From positions 12,920,574 through 12,984,573 of the forward strand of contig CM077658.1 of the NCBI GenBank assembly GCA_039707465.1: DNA of 64,000 nt, written 5' to 3'. Positions 36,043 to 46,585 of this stretch are shown here, one piece after another. A program made the position numbers and the translations under genes. Under the pieces are notes generated by a model. It ran no database searches, was not told the origin of the DNA, and saw only the letters and a list, made by a program, of their open reading frames with translations. This DNA comes from Rhabdophis nuchalis. Its lineage: Eukaryota > Chordata > Lepidosauria > Squamata > Natricidae. Within the stretch, counting starts at the first letter, position 1. Every line of letters starts with the position of its first letter.

Positions 36043-36530
36043 GTCTATCCTTTCAAACTTCATGACTCTGCCTATCTATGCAGAAACCCTATGGACTTGC
36101 GTATCTCTTTTATGACCATAAGTGATTTTTAAAAAAAATGTCTTAATTAGCGGTCCACAAAATGCTCATTGTGCCATTTGCAAAAATGAAAACAAAGTTC
36201 CGATAACGTAAAAGCGAAGCGAAAAAACTGTTTGCTTCTCCTATTTGGAAGTTAAAGCTAGCTTTTTTGGAAAGAGTGGCCTTCTTTTCTTCGTCTTGGA
36301 CGGGCAAATGCCCTAACCACTTCGTTGCCGCATTCTCTTTTCAACCCCCCCCCCCAAAATATTAAAGTATTAAGAAGGGGAAATCTCCACCATCTCCCAT
36401 CTTCTTCTTCCATCCAATCTCCTCCCTCCCTCCCCCAAACTAGCTTCTCTTTTCCGTTCAGCGCCCAGCGAAACAAATATTTAAAGGCACTGATGATCAA
36501 TGGGCATCGCTCCAAAAGGTAAAGTTGTCC
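36043..36530. other. Single-copy flank of CpG island
   Basis: No gene recognised; a C-run near 36345-36354. GC content rises towards 36.5 kb. Confidence 0.4.
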
Positions 36531-36749
36531 TCCTGATGATGTCAGATTGCAAGAAGGGGGCGGGGGCGGCGGGGGGGGTGGTGTTTTGAGGGCCTCCCAG
36601 GAAGAAAAAAAAAAAAAGGACCGTTATGCAGAGGGACCAAACAGCTTCCAGAGCCAGCTTTCTTCTTCCCCACCTTCGCCGGGGCTCAGATTTCCTAAAG
36701 ATCAGCCAAAGGGTATAACGGTTTTCCGACCAAAGCAACACACAACACA

Positions 36750-36808
<59 letters not shown>

Positions 36809-37007
36809 GTTGGGAGCAAGAAGGGAGCCCTTGGCAAAACCAGAAGAAAAGTCTCTCCGATGGGGTTGGCGGGGAGGAATCTCCCCAATCCCGGTTTTGG
36901 GAAAACGTCTGGCCGCTTTCCCGTCTCCCTGCAGCCCCCATCTACATGGAGGATATTTGGAGCCGAAGCCTTTCCTATTGGGATCCTGCCCCTTCCCAAA
37001 CAAACAA

Positions 37008-37061
<54 letters not shown>

Positions 37062-37317
37062 CAACCTCCCCCCAAGCGGAGATCCGGAGCGGCCCCGCTT
37101 TCTTTCCTCTACTGGGGGTTGCCAATTCCTCGGAGCGCGCAGTCTCCACTGGGCTTTGCAAAAGGCGCCGCCGGAGATTCGGAGCGGGGCGCGCGGGCGC
37201 GCGCACACACGGACACACACACGGTGCGCGCACCCAGAAAGAAAACGGCGGAATGGAGAACTTGAAAGAGATGGGCTTTGTAGTCCGAGGGGGAAGGGCG
37301 GGGGAAATTGGAGCAAC

Positions 37318-37358
<41 letters not shown>

Positions 37359-38340
37359 TCCAGATGCCTTTGGTGCCACGCACGCACCACCATCCCTTTC
37401 CAACGCCTGGGATTCGTTGCGCCGATTCCGATGGTCTTGAGCCTCTCTTAAGAGCTCCGCTCGGCCAACGAGGGTTCACGGGTGCCAAAACCAAGGAACG
37501 CATTGAAGAAATCTCCCGAGCTCACTTTCACACACACACACACACACACACACGAAGGGGGGCGGCGAGCCCCCAACGCCCCCTCCCCAGACATCCCCAA
37601 GGCTTCACTTTCAGCCTCCGAGTCTGCCCTGCGCCTATTCAATTCCTCTCCAGCCCTTCTCGCCTTGGTGATTCCCCCCTTCTAAGCTCCGCGTCCGGCT
37701 GCAAAGCACTTTCCAGCTCCCCCCGTCAAGCTTGCCCCCTCCTGCTTCTCCTTGATGGCCGGAGCGAACCCCAAAGCTCTGGTCCAACTCCTTTCCGCAG
37801 CATCCCTCTGCCCCGTCGGCTGTGCAAAGCAGACGGAGTTCCCCCTCTCCATCCCCGGTCTTTCGCGCTCCCTCCCTCCTCCTTCCCTCCCTCTCTCTCT
37901 CCTCTTTCCAAACCCGTCTCAAAGGAGCCTAGAATTTAAGAAACAACCCCCCCTCCTCTTCCCCAGAAATTTGGGGGGGGGGGGGGCAAAGGCCGGCGGG
38001 AAAGGCAAAGCCGTTACCTGGAAATCTGGCGGCCCCAGATTCTCTCTCCGGATCACCTCTGGAGAAAGGCGAGCAGCAGCCGAGTCCCATTCACAAGTCG
38101 AGGCGCAGTGTCTGCTGGTTCGCTCGCTCTCCAGCCTATTCCACTCCGCTGGCAACGCGGCTGAATGAGGCTCGGAGCTAGTGGAAGGAGAGAGAGCGAG
38201 AGAAGAGAGCGCTTGGGGGGGGGGGAAGAGGAGGGAGGCACAGGGGGAGGGAGGAAGAGGGGGAGAGAGAGAAAGGGAGAAGGCTGGAGGCTGGCTTGGG
38301 CTTCTTCTGCCGGGAAGAGCTGGGGTAACCTCAACGCCGC
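36531..38340. promoter_or_regulatory. CpG-rich island, candidate promoter region
   Basis: Strong shift to GC-rich, CpG-dense sequence, densest at about 37080-37450 and 37980-38180 (for example GGGGCGCGCGGGCGCGCGCA), in an otherwise AT-rich, CpG-poor window. It is interspersed with CA and GA repeats (36749-36806, 37009-37059, 37319-37354, 37529-37553). In vertebrates such islands usually mark promoters. Long open frames on both strands (up to about 360 codons) follow the dinucleotide repeats and have no domain, so they are not called as genes. TATA boxes or a clear transcription start were not identified. Confidence 0.55.
38018..38200 (-). other. Candidate first exon ending at a splice donor
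   Basis: On the minus strand the CpG-rich sequence ends TTTCCAG|GTAACG at 38018/38017, a reasonable donor. Upstream an ATG at 38090-38088 opens 24 codons (starting MGLGCCSPFS) up to the donor, immediately preceded in frame by TGA, as expected for a 5' UTR. The start context is weak (T at -3, G at +4). I do not recognise the peptide and no second exon is evident to the left, so this stays a hypothesis; the 5' limit at about 38200 is arbitrary. Confidence 0.25.
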
Positions 38341-38830
38341 CCTCCCTCCTTTCCTTTTTTTGTTGCTCTTTCTCCCCCTCGTTTGCCTTTTTGGCAAGAC
38401 AGATTTGACTTGCTAACCAGGATGCCTGGTGGAGAAGAAGCAATAAGGAGGGAGCAGAGCAGACCCTTGTCCCAGGCATGTTGGGTCTCTAACACAGTTT
38501 GCTCTCTAGGCTCCGTTCTTTTTTCCATTTCTGGTGGGTTCCCTGTTCCAATTCAGACATCTTTCTTTTTTTTCTTTTTCTTTTTCTTTCTTTCCAAACT
38601 CTAAACCCCTTTCTTTGTAAAGGAGGGCTGCTAAAATTCATTCCCGGGCCTCCCACCCCACCCCTGAGAGAAGGGTCTTTTTTTGGAGGCAACATTTCGA
38701 AGAGGAAAGGAGCTGCTCGGCCTTCTCGGATCGATCTTCATCTGAGGAAGAGGATGAGAAGCATAGCCAGAAAAAGCAGGCTGATTTTGGGAAGCAAAGG
38801 TTGGGGGAAGAGAGAGACGATGGGCTCCAT
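38341..38830. other. Single-copy sequence beside the island
   Basis: T-rich stretch at 38562-38594 and no gene recognised. Confidence 0.4.
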
Positions 38831-38936
<106 letters not shown>

Positions 38937-39150
38937 CCCTAATTCCTGACTTTTCACACCCAGATTCTTAGCCTGATCTGAAGATTCAGTGGCTTCAGCC
39001 TTCTGGGCATCTTCCTTACATCATAAACATGCAAAAAACAACAACAAACAAACAACCCAGGGGTGTATGTGGTTACTCGGAAGAGCCCTAAGACCTTATG
39101 AGAAAAATGGACCATTCTGCAATTGGCTATAGCAAGCACCATGCAGTAGT
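38937..39150. other. Single-copy sequence
   Basis: Nothing recognised. Confidence 0.4.
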
Positions 39151-39363
39151 ACTAGGACTTAGACTTATATATTGCTTCATAATGCTTTTACAGCCCTCTC
39201 TAAGCGGTTTACAGAGTCAGCATCTGGATCCTCATTTGACCCATCTTGGAAAAATGGAAGGATGAGCCAACCTTGAGCCGGTGAGATTTGAACTGCCAAA
39301 CTGCAGCTAGCAGTCAGATGAAGTAGCCTACAAGTACCGCACTAACCACTGTGCCACCCCGCC
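39151..39363 (-). mobile_element. tRNA-derived SINE, family S2
   Basis: The minus strand starts with a GTGGCACAGTGGTTAGTGCG-like head and AGTTCAAATCTCACC B box, then the S2 body and end. Confidence 0.8.
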
Positions 39364-39685
39364 ACTATGCAGCTAGGAGAACTGTCTAAAGTCTGCCTGT
39401 TGGCACTCAAGGGTTAGAACAGCTTTTGAGACAGCATGTGGCACCATCTGTGCCTTCCTTCCAAGGCTTGCCCAACTACCCTTAAATCTGACTGTTGCCT
39501 GCACCTGTCGGATCTAAATGTTCTACCTTTCCTATTGGAAATCTGGCATAGGACTTTATTCCCGGACCAAACTGCAGACAAGCAGCTTTGTCTGGCAATT
39601 TTCTGGTGAATTCCTCTTGTGATACTGACTTTGAACACTTTGACTACATTGTGAAAACTTTTAGGAGGGGATGAACAAGCATAAA
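39364..39685. other. Single-copy sequence
   Basis: Nothing recognised. Confidence 0.4.
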
Positions 39686-39973
39686 GAGGATAAGAGCCAG
39701 TTAGGTCTAGTGGTTAAGGCACCAAGCCTAGAAAGCAGTCTAGTTCAGTTTTAGCCAGGAAAGCCAGCTAGGTGACTTTGGGCCAGTCCCCCTCTCTTAG
39801 CCCTACCCACCTCACAGGGTTATTGTTGGGTGGAAAATAGGAGGAGGAAGATGTTTATTGGAGCTGTTCACAACTTTGAGTTACTTGTAAATATAATATT
39901 GTGTGTTTTTAATTTCCTGTGCACCGCCCCGGGTCCTTTCGGGGAGAGGGTGCGGTTATATAAATTCGACAAA

Positions 39974-40052
<79 letters not shown>
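39686..40052 (+). mobile_element. tRNA-derived SINE, family S3-like, with (AAAT)n tail
   Basis: Head GAGCCAGTTAGGTCTAGTGG, body with TGGGCCAGTCCCCCTCTCTT, 3' end GCACCGCCCCGGGTCCTTTC, then an 80-bp AAAT microsatellite (39971-40052) that has grown from the SINE tail. Confidence 0.75.
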
Positions 40053-40053
<1 letters not shown>

Positions 40054-40433
40054 AAAGGCAGGATACAAGAAACAAACAAACAATAAATAAATAACAAAAA
40101 CATCCAAGGCAATCTATCTTCCCTAAAATATTATTTACTCAGGAGTTGTCATGACTAGGGATGATGATGATGATGACAATATTGATATCCATTCAGTCAT
40201 GACTCTTCAGTCAGACTCTTGGAAATCCTTTGGTCTCTCCACAACTTCCAATTTTGCACTACTTGACATAGGGATTCGACCTTGTAAAGTGATAAAAGAG
40301 ACCGTCTGATCGTGAGATCAGCTGATGATCCAATCTCTTCTTGATCTGTATCCTTTAGAATTGCAGGTGACAGAATTAGATGCGAATGGTGTCAGTACTC
40401 AACTAAAATACGCATTTCAAGATCATTGAGAAC
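40053..40433. other. Single-copy sequence
   Basis: Nothing recognised. Confidence 0.4.
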
Positions 40434-40676
40434 CATGATGGCACAGTGGTCAGAGTGCAGTACTGCAGGCTACTTCGGCTGCCTGCCGGCTGCCTGCAGT
40501 TCAGCAATTCAAATCTCAGCAGGCTCAATCAAGGTTGACTCAGCCTTCCATCCTTCTGAGGTGGGTCAAATAAGGACCCAGATTGTTGGGGGCAATTTGC
40601 TGACTGTGTAAACTGCTTAGAGAGGGCTGTAAAGCACTGTGAAGCGCCATATAGGTGCCATTGCTATTGCTATTAA
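40434..40676 (+). mobile_element. tRNA-derived SINE, family S2
   Basis: Complete from GATGGCACAGTGGTCAGAGT to the TGCTATTGCTATT tail; the body matches the 7330 copy. Confidence 0.85.
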
Positions 40677-41696
40677 ACCAGTGCATTGGGAATAAAATAA
40701 AGTTAGGCTTTTCTCAATGGTAGATCTGTATTTGTTGGGAGGCTTGTTGCTTCATTTTTAATATAATGAACACATGGTCGTCTTACATAAAAATCTCAAG
40801 GGAAAGGACAACTGGGAGAATAGCACCAAGAACAATAAGAGGATAACTTCTCCCTCCCTCCCTCCCTCCCTCCCTCCCTCCCTCCCTCCCTCCCTCCCTC
40901 CCTCCTTCTCTCTCTCTCTCTGTCATCTGTCTGTCTAATTTATCTAACTGCCCATGTCATGAGACATTCCTTAGTTCCACATTTTTAGATTATTTTATAG
41001 GAAAAGAACAGGTAGAACCGGGGAGCGGAGTTAAGCGAGTCATCAGTCTAGAATTGTTATGTTTTCACAAATGGTCTATGTCTAACCCTTCTTGAATTCC
41101 GTTGAATTCCTTATCTACACCAATTAATCATTGAACATTAGTTGACTAGATTATTGTGCAGAGGCTTGAGCAATACATCTTCTTAATTGCAACTTAACAC
41201 ATGATCCTGATTCATTGTGTCTGTCACTTCTGATATATATGTACAAGGGCGGGGGTCTGAAAAGAGGCGCACATTGAGACTGAAATAATCCAATCTTGGG
41301 ATGAGTTATTCAGGGTGGATCAGGAGTGACCTGCCCTCCAACTGAACCATTTTGGCTTTTGCTCTGAGGCAGGACTGACCCACTTTGAGACCAGACCATT
41401 TCCAATACCCTCCAAAGGGCCCAATTGGAAAGCAACCTTGGAATGTTCAAAATTCAAAATATTGTGCATAGTTTCAGAGATGTGACATGTCTAAAATAAG
41501 CCATTCTTCCTTACCTTGCCTAATACCCAAATCTGACAATTTGATATGTGATCAATTAGCCTTATCTAAAAGTAGCATTCCACATTAAGCCACATAGAGT
41601 AACACATTGACAAATGATGATACAAGTATCCCCGATATTAAAGTCCCCCCATTTAATTAGTTAATTAGTTACCCTGTGTATGTGTGTGTGTGTTTC

Positions 41697-41730
<34 letters not shown>

Positions 41731-41734
41731 GTGG
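40677..41734. other. Mostly single-copy sequence with CTCC repeat
   Basis: Contains the CTCC array at 40849-40920 and a (GT)n(GA)n at about 41680-41730. No gene. Confidence 0.45.
40849..40920 (+). repeat. (CTCC)n microsatellite with (CT)n end
   Basis: About 14 CTCC units then CT units. Confidence 0.95.
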
Positions 41735-41915
41735 TATGCTGCCGGTTTGCATCTGTTCAGACAAACTGATAGTGGCGGCAGCATGAGACTCCGCTCACCC
41801 AACATAACTCATCACAGACCTCCTGCGCATGCACCAAAGGTTCTGTGCATGCCCGGATGTGCATGCTCCCGCTACTGAATGGTTAGTGAAGAGAATGGAA
41901 TCCCATTACTGGTGT
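41735..41915 (+). mobile_element. Possible hAT-like element (family H-B variant)
   Basis: Begins GGTGGTATGCTGCCGGTTTG and contains CGCATGCACC and GTGCATGCCCGGATGTGCAT hairpin-like pieces similar to the 28014 copy; it ends near AATCCCATTACTG. No target duplication is visible beside the GA repeat. Confidence 0.35.
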
Positions 41916-41924
41916 CTGTGTGTG

Positions 41925-42130
41925 TCCACGTTGACTCCAGGCAACTGTTTTAAATAAGTCCCATTTTCTTAATAAGCTTTCAGAAGTGGCTTGCCATTGT
42001 CTTCTTCCTAGGGCTGAGACAGAGTGAATGGCTCAAGGTCACCCAGCTGATTTAGTGCCAAAGGTGGAACTAGAAGACATGATATCCCAGTTTCGGACAT
42101 CATGCTTAACCAGGAGATCAAACTGGCCCT
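41925..42130 (-). mobile_element. tRNA-derived SINE, family S3
   Basis: Minus-strand copy with TGGGTGACCTTGAGCCATTC and CCCTAGGAAGAAGACAATGG blocks and a GTTGCCTGGAGTCAACGTGG end. Confidence 0.75.
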
Positions 42131-42830
42131 CAAGGGAGATCATCCCTTAACCCAAAATAACAGTTCCAGTGACCCTAATACCAAACAGCAAAGATTATAG
42201 CAGTGGTATTTGAAAGTCAATGCCTATACAGACCAAGTGGAAAGTGCAGAAAATGAAAATTAGAGAGCTGAGTCAACCCTTAAGGGAAAAAAAATCATAA
42301 TATTGGGCCATTATATTTATAGATGAATAGAGGACTACAAGGCATGCCACTTAAGATACGTAAGCATCAGGTGAGCATCTCTGATTAATTTCATCCTACC
42401 GTGCAGACTCTGCATGGAGTCAGGTCCCCTTTGACCATCATGCTATGAATCTAAGAGATGATGACCTGATAAACATGAAAAATAAGCAGGATTACACTTC
42501 TTCTTTTGCAGAGCTACAGGGCATACATTGATTCATTGTTTTAGCATTTCACAGCTACTTTCCTGAATTGAGAAGGAGTAGGAGAGGGGGGGGGGAAAGG
42601 ACAAAGTCTGGAATACTACAGGGCAATGCTCTGCATCAAAAGGTAGCCGAAGAATATAGATGTAGCATTGCACAATAAATGTATGTACTCTCAAGTACAG
42701 GGATCTTCAAACAATGTGCATCTAGCATAGTAACACAAGAAACACCACTTACCCCCATTATATGCATTGAATAATCTATAAGCTAATTACAACAGGCTAA
42801 CTCAGGGGTACAGGACAATCCAGGTACATC
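42131..42830. other. Single-copy sequence
   Basis: Nothing recognised; a G-run near 42586-42595. Confidence 0.45.
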
Positions 42831-42838
42831 CATCTATG

Positions 42839-43014
42839 CAGTGGTGGGTTTCAAATTTTTTAGAACCTACTCTGTAGGTGTGGCCTATTTTGTGGGCGTG
42901 GCTTGGCAGTCATGTGACAGGGTGGGAGTGGCCACCTTTTAAAATGTGGTGAAACTCATTTAACAACGCTCTTGCTTAGCAACCAAAATTTTGGACTCAA
43001 TTGTGATGATACAT

Positions 43015-43082
<68 letters not shown>

Positions 43083-43238
43083 TCCTTCATTTCCTTTCCT
43101 TTCCTTCCCGTTGGGTCACTGGCAGCGGCGGGCCAGATTTACTTCCAGGTACGCCGGTGGAACCCCCTCTCACCGGTTCTCTAAATTTCACCAACCGGTT
43201 CTCGCGAGTAGGTGCGAGCCTGCAGAAACCCACCACTG
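42839..43238. mobile_element. hAT-like element (family H-B) carrying a T2 piece and a TTTC array
   Basis: Inverted ends CAGTGGTGGGTTTC and GAAACCCACCACTG are perfect, with perfect 8-bp duplication CATCTATG (42831-42838 and 43239-43246). The interior holds a small Tigger-like fragment (about 42955-43005, GCTTAGCAACCAAAATTTTG) and a 70-bp (TTTC)n array at 43014-43084, so foreign sequence sits inside the element. Confidence 0.88.
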
Positions 43239-43302
43239 CATCTATGTCTTCAATTGCTTTGCACACTGTTGCTGTTACCCCACCTTCCTAATACAGGGTA
43301 AT

Positions 43303-43526
43303 GCAATAGCGCCAGCACTTAGACTTATATACCACTTCACAGTGCTTTTACAGCCCTCTCTAAGCAGTTTGCAGAGTCAGCCTATTTTCCCCCAACAATC
43401 TGGGTCCTTATTTTACCCACCTCGGAAGGATGGAAGGCTGAGTCAACCATGCGCCAGTGAGACCCGAGCTGGCAGCCGGTGATCAGCAGAAGTAGCTTCA
43501 TTCTAACCACTGTGCCACTAAGGCTC
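43303..43526 (-). mobile_element. tRNA-derived SINE, family S2
   Basis: Reverse complement of the S2 body (CCAACAATCTGGGTCCTTAT) through to the head (TAACCACTGTGCCACTAAGG). Confidence 0.8.
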
Positions 43527-43529
43527 TTC

Positions 43530-43683
43530 TTAAAACCACAACGTACAACCATGGTCGGGACAAGAATTTCGATCGCTAAACAAAATGGTTGTTAAGTGAG
43601 TTGTAGGCAATTTTACGGCCCCTTTTGCCACGGTGGCTAAGCAAATCACTGCGGTTAAGCAAAATCACTCAATCTGAGGACTA
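43530..43683 (+). mobile_element. Tigger-like T2 fragment
   Basis: AAAATGGTTGTTAAGTGAGT and CCCCTTTTGCCACGGTGGCT are T2 blocks; short and diverged. Confidence 0.55.
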
Positions 43684-43720
43684 GTAACTTTTTTATATAG
43701 GGTTTTTGTATCGTGTAAAC

Positions 43721-43855
43721 CAGGGGTCCCCAACCTTTGCAACTTTAAGTCTGAAGGACTTCAGCTCCCAGACTTCTCCAGCCAGCTTTGCTGGCTGGAG
43801 AATTCTGGGAGCTGAAGTCCTTCAGACTTAAAGTTGCAAAGGTTGGGGACCCCTG
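43721..43855. mobile_element. Palindromic hAT-like miniature element (family H-A)
   Basis: Near-perfect hairpin of 135 bp, CAGGGGTCCCCAACCTTTGC mirrored by GCAAAGGTTGGGGACCCCTG. Perfect 8-bp duplication GTGTAAAC (43713-43720 and 43856-43863). It landed in the 3' part of a SINE-like repeat whose GTAAACCACCCAGAGGGGTG block continues on the right. Confidence 0.92.
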
Positions 43856-43863
43856 GTGTAAAC

Positions 43864-44892
43864 CACCCAGAGGGGTGACCTAAACAAACAAATAAGCAAA
43901 TAAATAAATAGGGCTCTTTGGATTTCAACCACAAATCATAGGGAAACACCCTTTCTCTTTTGTTAATCTGAGGACTAAAAACTTTTATTTTATTTTTTAA
44001 AAGGGCAATGGAGATTATTGCAAATGTTTATTTATTTTTATTTTGTTTTATTCAAATTTATTCCCCGCACCTTCTCCAAAAAGGACCCTGGGCGGCGCAC
44101 AGGAAATTTAAAACAATACAAATATAACAAAAATACAAAAATTTTAAAAATGTGCTTTCCTATTCAGTATATGCCAGTCATTTAAGTGCCCTGGATGAAG
44201 GTTCCTTTGATTCTGAAGTTATTAATAAGCTATAATGGAGGAGGAGGAGGGGTGGGGGAAACTGCATATTCTTGAATATAGACAGATAAACAGTGATGGG
44301 AGGTCCAGATGGTTAATCTTTAAGTGAGAGGAAAACACCCAAGGGATCTTCTCTGGGAAAGGAAGGAATGTGTCTGAGAAGCAGTTTTTAAAAAAAATGA
44401 ATGTACTTATCTTCCAGGAAAAAAGAAAGAGGAATCTTGTTTGAAAAAGGATTTGGTCAGCTAGAACTTCAGATTACTCCTTGGTGGTTCTATAATGGTT
44501 CTAAACCAAACTATCCACTTAAGAAAACTCTTTAAATATTTGCCTTTGATTGAAAGCAGAGGTGGCCCCTGTGTATAGTCATGTGGTTGCTTTGTTGGAG
44601 GAATCAGAAATATTTCTTCTCACCACAGCCAGGGCCAAAATCAGACAAAGCTGCATTCTTTCCCATATCTCCTAAGCCGAAAAATAAGATAATATATATA
44701 TATATATTATAAAATCAGGGGGACGAGAATAAATTAGGCAGCTCCATGACAGTTATGTTGGCATTACAGATCTGATCGTCTTGCTGTGCTTTGGGGAGGT
44801 TTCAGTCATGAAAACGAATGAAGAAAACGAAAGAATAAAAAGCAGAACAAGAGACTTATATGAGGGATGGCTTAGAATCAGAATATAATGCA
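43864..44892. other. Mostly single-copy sequence
   Basis: Contains an (AAAT)n-tailed SINE end at about 43856-43912 and a reverse SINE/LINE 3' end at about 44030-44130 (CCGCACCTTCTCCAAAAAGG); otherwise nothing. Confidence 0.45.
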
Positions 44893-45160
44893 CAATAGTA
44901 GAATTGGAAGGGACCTTGGAGGTCTCCTAGGCCAAGCCACTGCTCGAGCAGGAAACCCTATACCATTCCAGACATAGACTGTTCTTTAAAACCCTCCATC
45001 AGGGGATGGAAGCACCCACAACTTCTGGTGGCAAGTTGTACCATTGATTAATTGTTCTCAGTGTCAAGAAAATTTCTCCTTCGTTTTAAGTTGGTTCTTT
45101 CCATGATTATTTTCCATCCATTGCTTCTTGTCCTGCTTTCTGATGTTTTGGAGAATAGGT
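44893..45160 (-). mobile_element. CR1-type LINE 3' fragment
   Basis: Reverse CR1 terminus from TAGTAGAATTGGAAGGGACC to TTGCTTCTTGTCCTGCTTTC. Confidence 0.85.
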
Positions 45161-45453
45161 GGGGAAAGGGGTGAATTGCTATTGGTTCGGACTGCTTCAC
45201 CCAAACCAGTAGTAAAAAATGCTACCAGTTCTGGCGAACCAGTATTTCCAACTATCAGCTGTGATACGCGATTTATATTAGCTAGAAAGCAGGATTTCCT
45301 CAGTAGCAGGCTCTGCTCCCCTGGACGTCATCGCTCTGCCCGAATGCCCGGTCTTTCATTGTACCTTCAAATCCCTAGTATGTCACAGTATCTCTAGCTT
45401 ATTTTAGTGCAATTAATCCTGAAGCCCACCTCCGTGTGATTTTCTTTTTTCAG
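45161..45453. other. Sequence with an H-B-like remnant
   Basis: AACCAGTAGTAAAAAATGCT and AGTTCTGGCGAACCAGTATT echo the hAT-like H-B family, too degraded to delimit. Confidence 0.3.
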
Positions 45454-45613
45454 AATGGAAAATATATATAGCCAGGAAGCTTGGAGACAGATGGAAACAT
45501 ACATTACACAAAAACAGCAATGCCACCAGTAGTATCATCTGCTACTCCAGCAGTAAACTCAGAAATGCCACCAGGAGAAATTGAAGAGATTCTAAAGCAT
45601 CCTGAAAGTAAAG
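45454..45613 (+). other. Candidate 160-nt exon flanked by good splice sites
   Basis: Preceded by a pyrimidine tract and CAG (TTTTCTTTTTTCAG, 45440-45453) and followed by AAG|GTAAGAA, close to consensus. One frame is open to the donor from an ATG at 45520 (G at -3), giving 31 codons starting MPPVVSSATPAVNSEM and ending EEILKHPESK, with an in-frame stop upstream. It could be a first coding exon or a non-coding exon. I do not recognise the peptide, and no linked exon was seen. Confidence 0.3.
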
Positions 45614-45943
45614 GTAAGAAAATGGGAGTCACTAGCCAAGCCAATTTGCAAGCCAATTTTGAGACAGTTTTACTTTGAACATTGTCAAAAAGAGAATCAG
45701 GAGTGCTTTTCTGCTAACACCAACAGCTGCTCTGGTTTCTAACCATTTTAAAAGTTAGTCTGTCTATCTGTCTGTTTGTCTCTCTATCATAAAAAGCCAC
45801 TCCCTACAACTGCATCAATAAATCCCCTTTTTTAAAGGTGCAAAATTAATCTTTGGGATAGGAGCTATGGTGTTGCAGGGGTTAGAATGCAGCATTTTGG
45901 TGGTCCACAGAAAAACTATTTGCATTTGTATATTGCGCTAAAT
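45614..45943. other. Single-copy sequence
   Basis: A possible S2 SINE head fragment at 45866-45895 (GTGTTGCAGGGGTTAGAATG); nothing else. Confidence 0.35.
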
Positions 45944-46536
45944 TAGGGGTCCTCAAACTACGGCCCCTGGACCGGATACGTGCAATGAACGTTTGTGTTG
46001 CTGCAAAGAGTCTCCCCACTCAGGGTATTTTTGTGAGGGTCGCGGGGGGGGGCAGAAATTCCAACATGGGGTCCGCTTCAGCCTCCTGGTGCAGGGCTTT
46101 GGGGGAAGGGTGGGTGGAAGTGCCACTGGTGGCAAAGAACCAGAGGGCCTTGTTCCAGTGGGATTGCATCATGGCCTGGAACTGGCTAACCATCTTAGCC
46201 CACTGAGCCTCCTTCTCAGTCAGATCCAATTGGAACGGAGCTGTTTTGCCAACTCTTTCTCGTGGTGGTTGCTTAGCTCCAGCAACTGCTTCCTGTTGGG
46301 GTCCTAAGGATCCCGGATGGTCAGGCAAGGAATGGTTGGGAGGGGATGGGCGAGAAGAGGCCAGCGAGGCACCCCTCGACATGAGTGACATCAAGTTGGC
46401 CACGCCCACCCAGTCACATGACCATCTAGCTACACCCACCCAGCCGGTCATTAGGCAGATCATATTAGCAGTCCGCTGGATTTAAAATAATGAATTTAGT
46501 GGTCCCCGAGGTCCACTAAAAGTTGGTGACCCCTTG
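45944..46536. mobile_element. Non-autonomous hAT-like element (family H-D), degraded
   Basis: The left end TAGGGGTCCTCAAACTACGG and right end AAGTTGGTGACCCCTTG resemble the CAGGGGTC...-type hAT terminus. The interior has an open minus-strand frame of 147 codons (46463-46020) without a recognised domain. No 8-bp duplication survives, so it is probably old. Confidence 0.55.
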
Positions 46537-46540
46537 ACTA

Positions 46541-46585
46541 GAAGACTTCCAACATCCCTTCCAGCTCTATTATTCTATGTTCTAG
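46541..46585 (+). mobile_element. CR1 3' terminus fragment
   Basis: AGAAGACTTCCAACATCCCT to the TATTATTCTATGTTCT tail is the last part of a CR1 copy. Confidence 0.7.

Noticed and set aside
35839..36132. Open frames of poly-Glu, poly-Arg and poly-Ser
   Set aside because: Direct translation of the GGA/GAA microsatellite.
36481..37939. Several long open frames (up to about 360 codons) on both strands
   Set aside because: They coincide with CA/GA repeats and GC-rich sequence, overlap one another in many frames, and show no domain. Repeats without stops explain them.
46020..46463. 147-codon minus-strand open frame
   Set aside because: Lies within a non-autonomous hAT-like element and matches no transposase motif I know.
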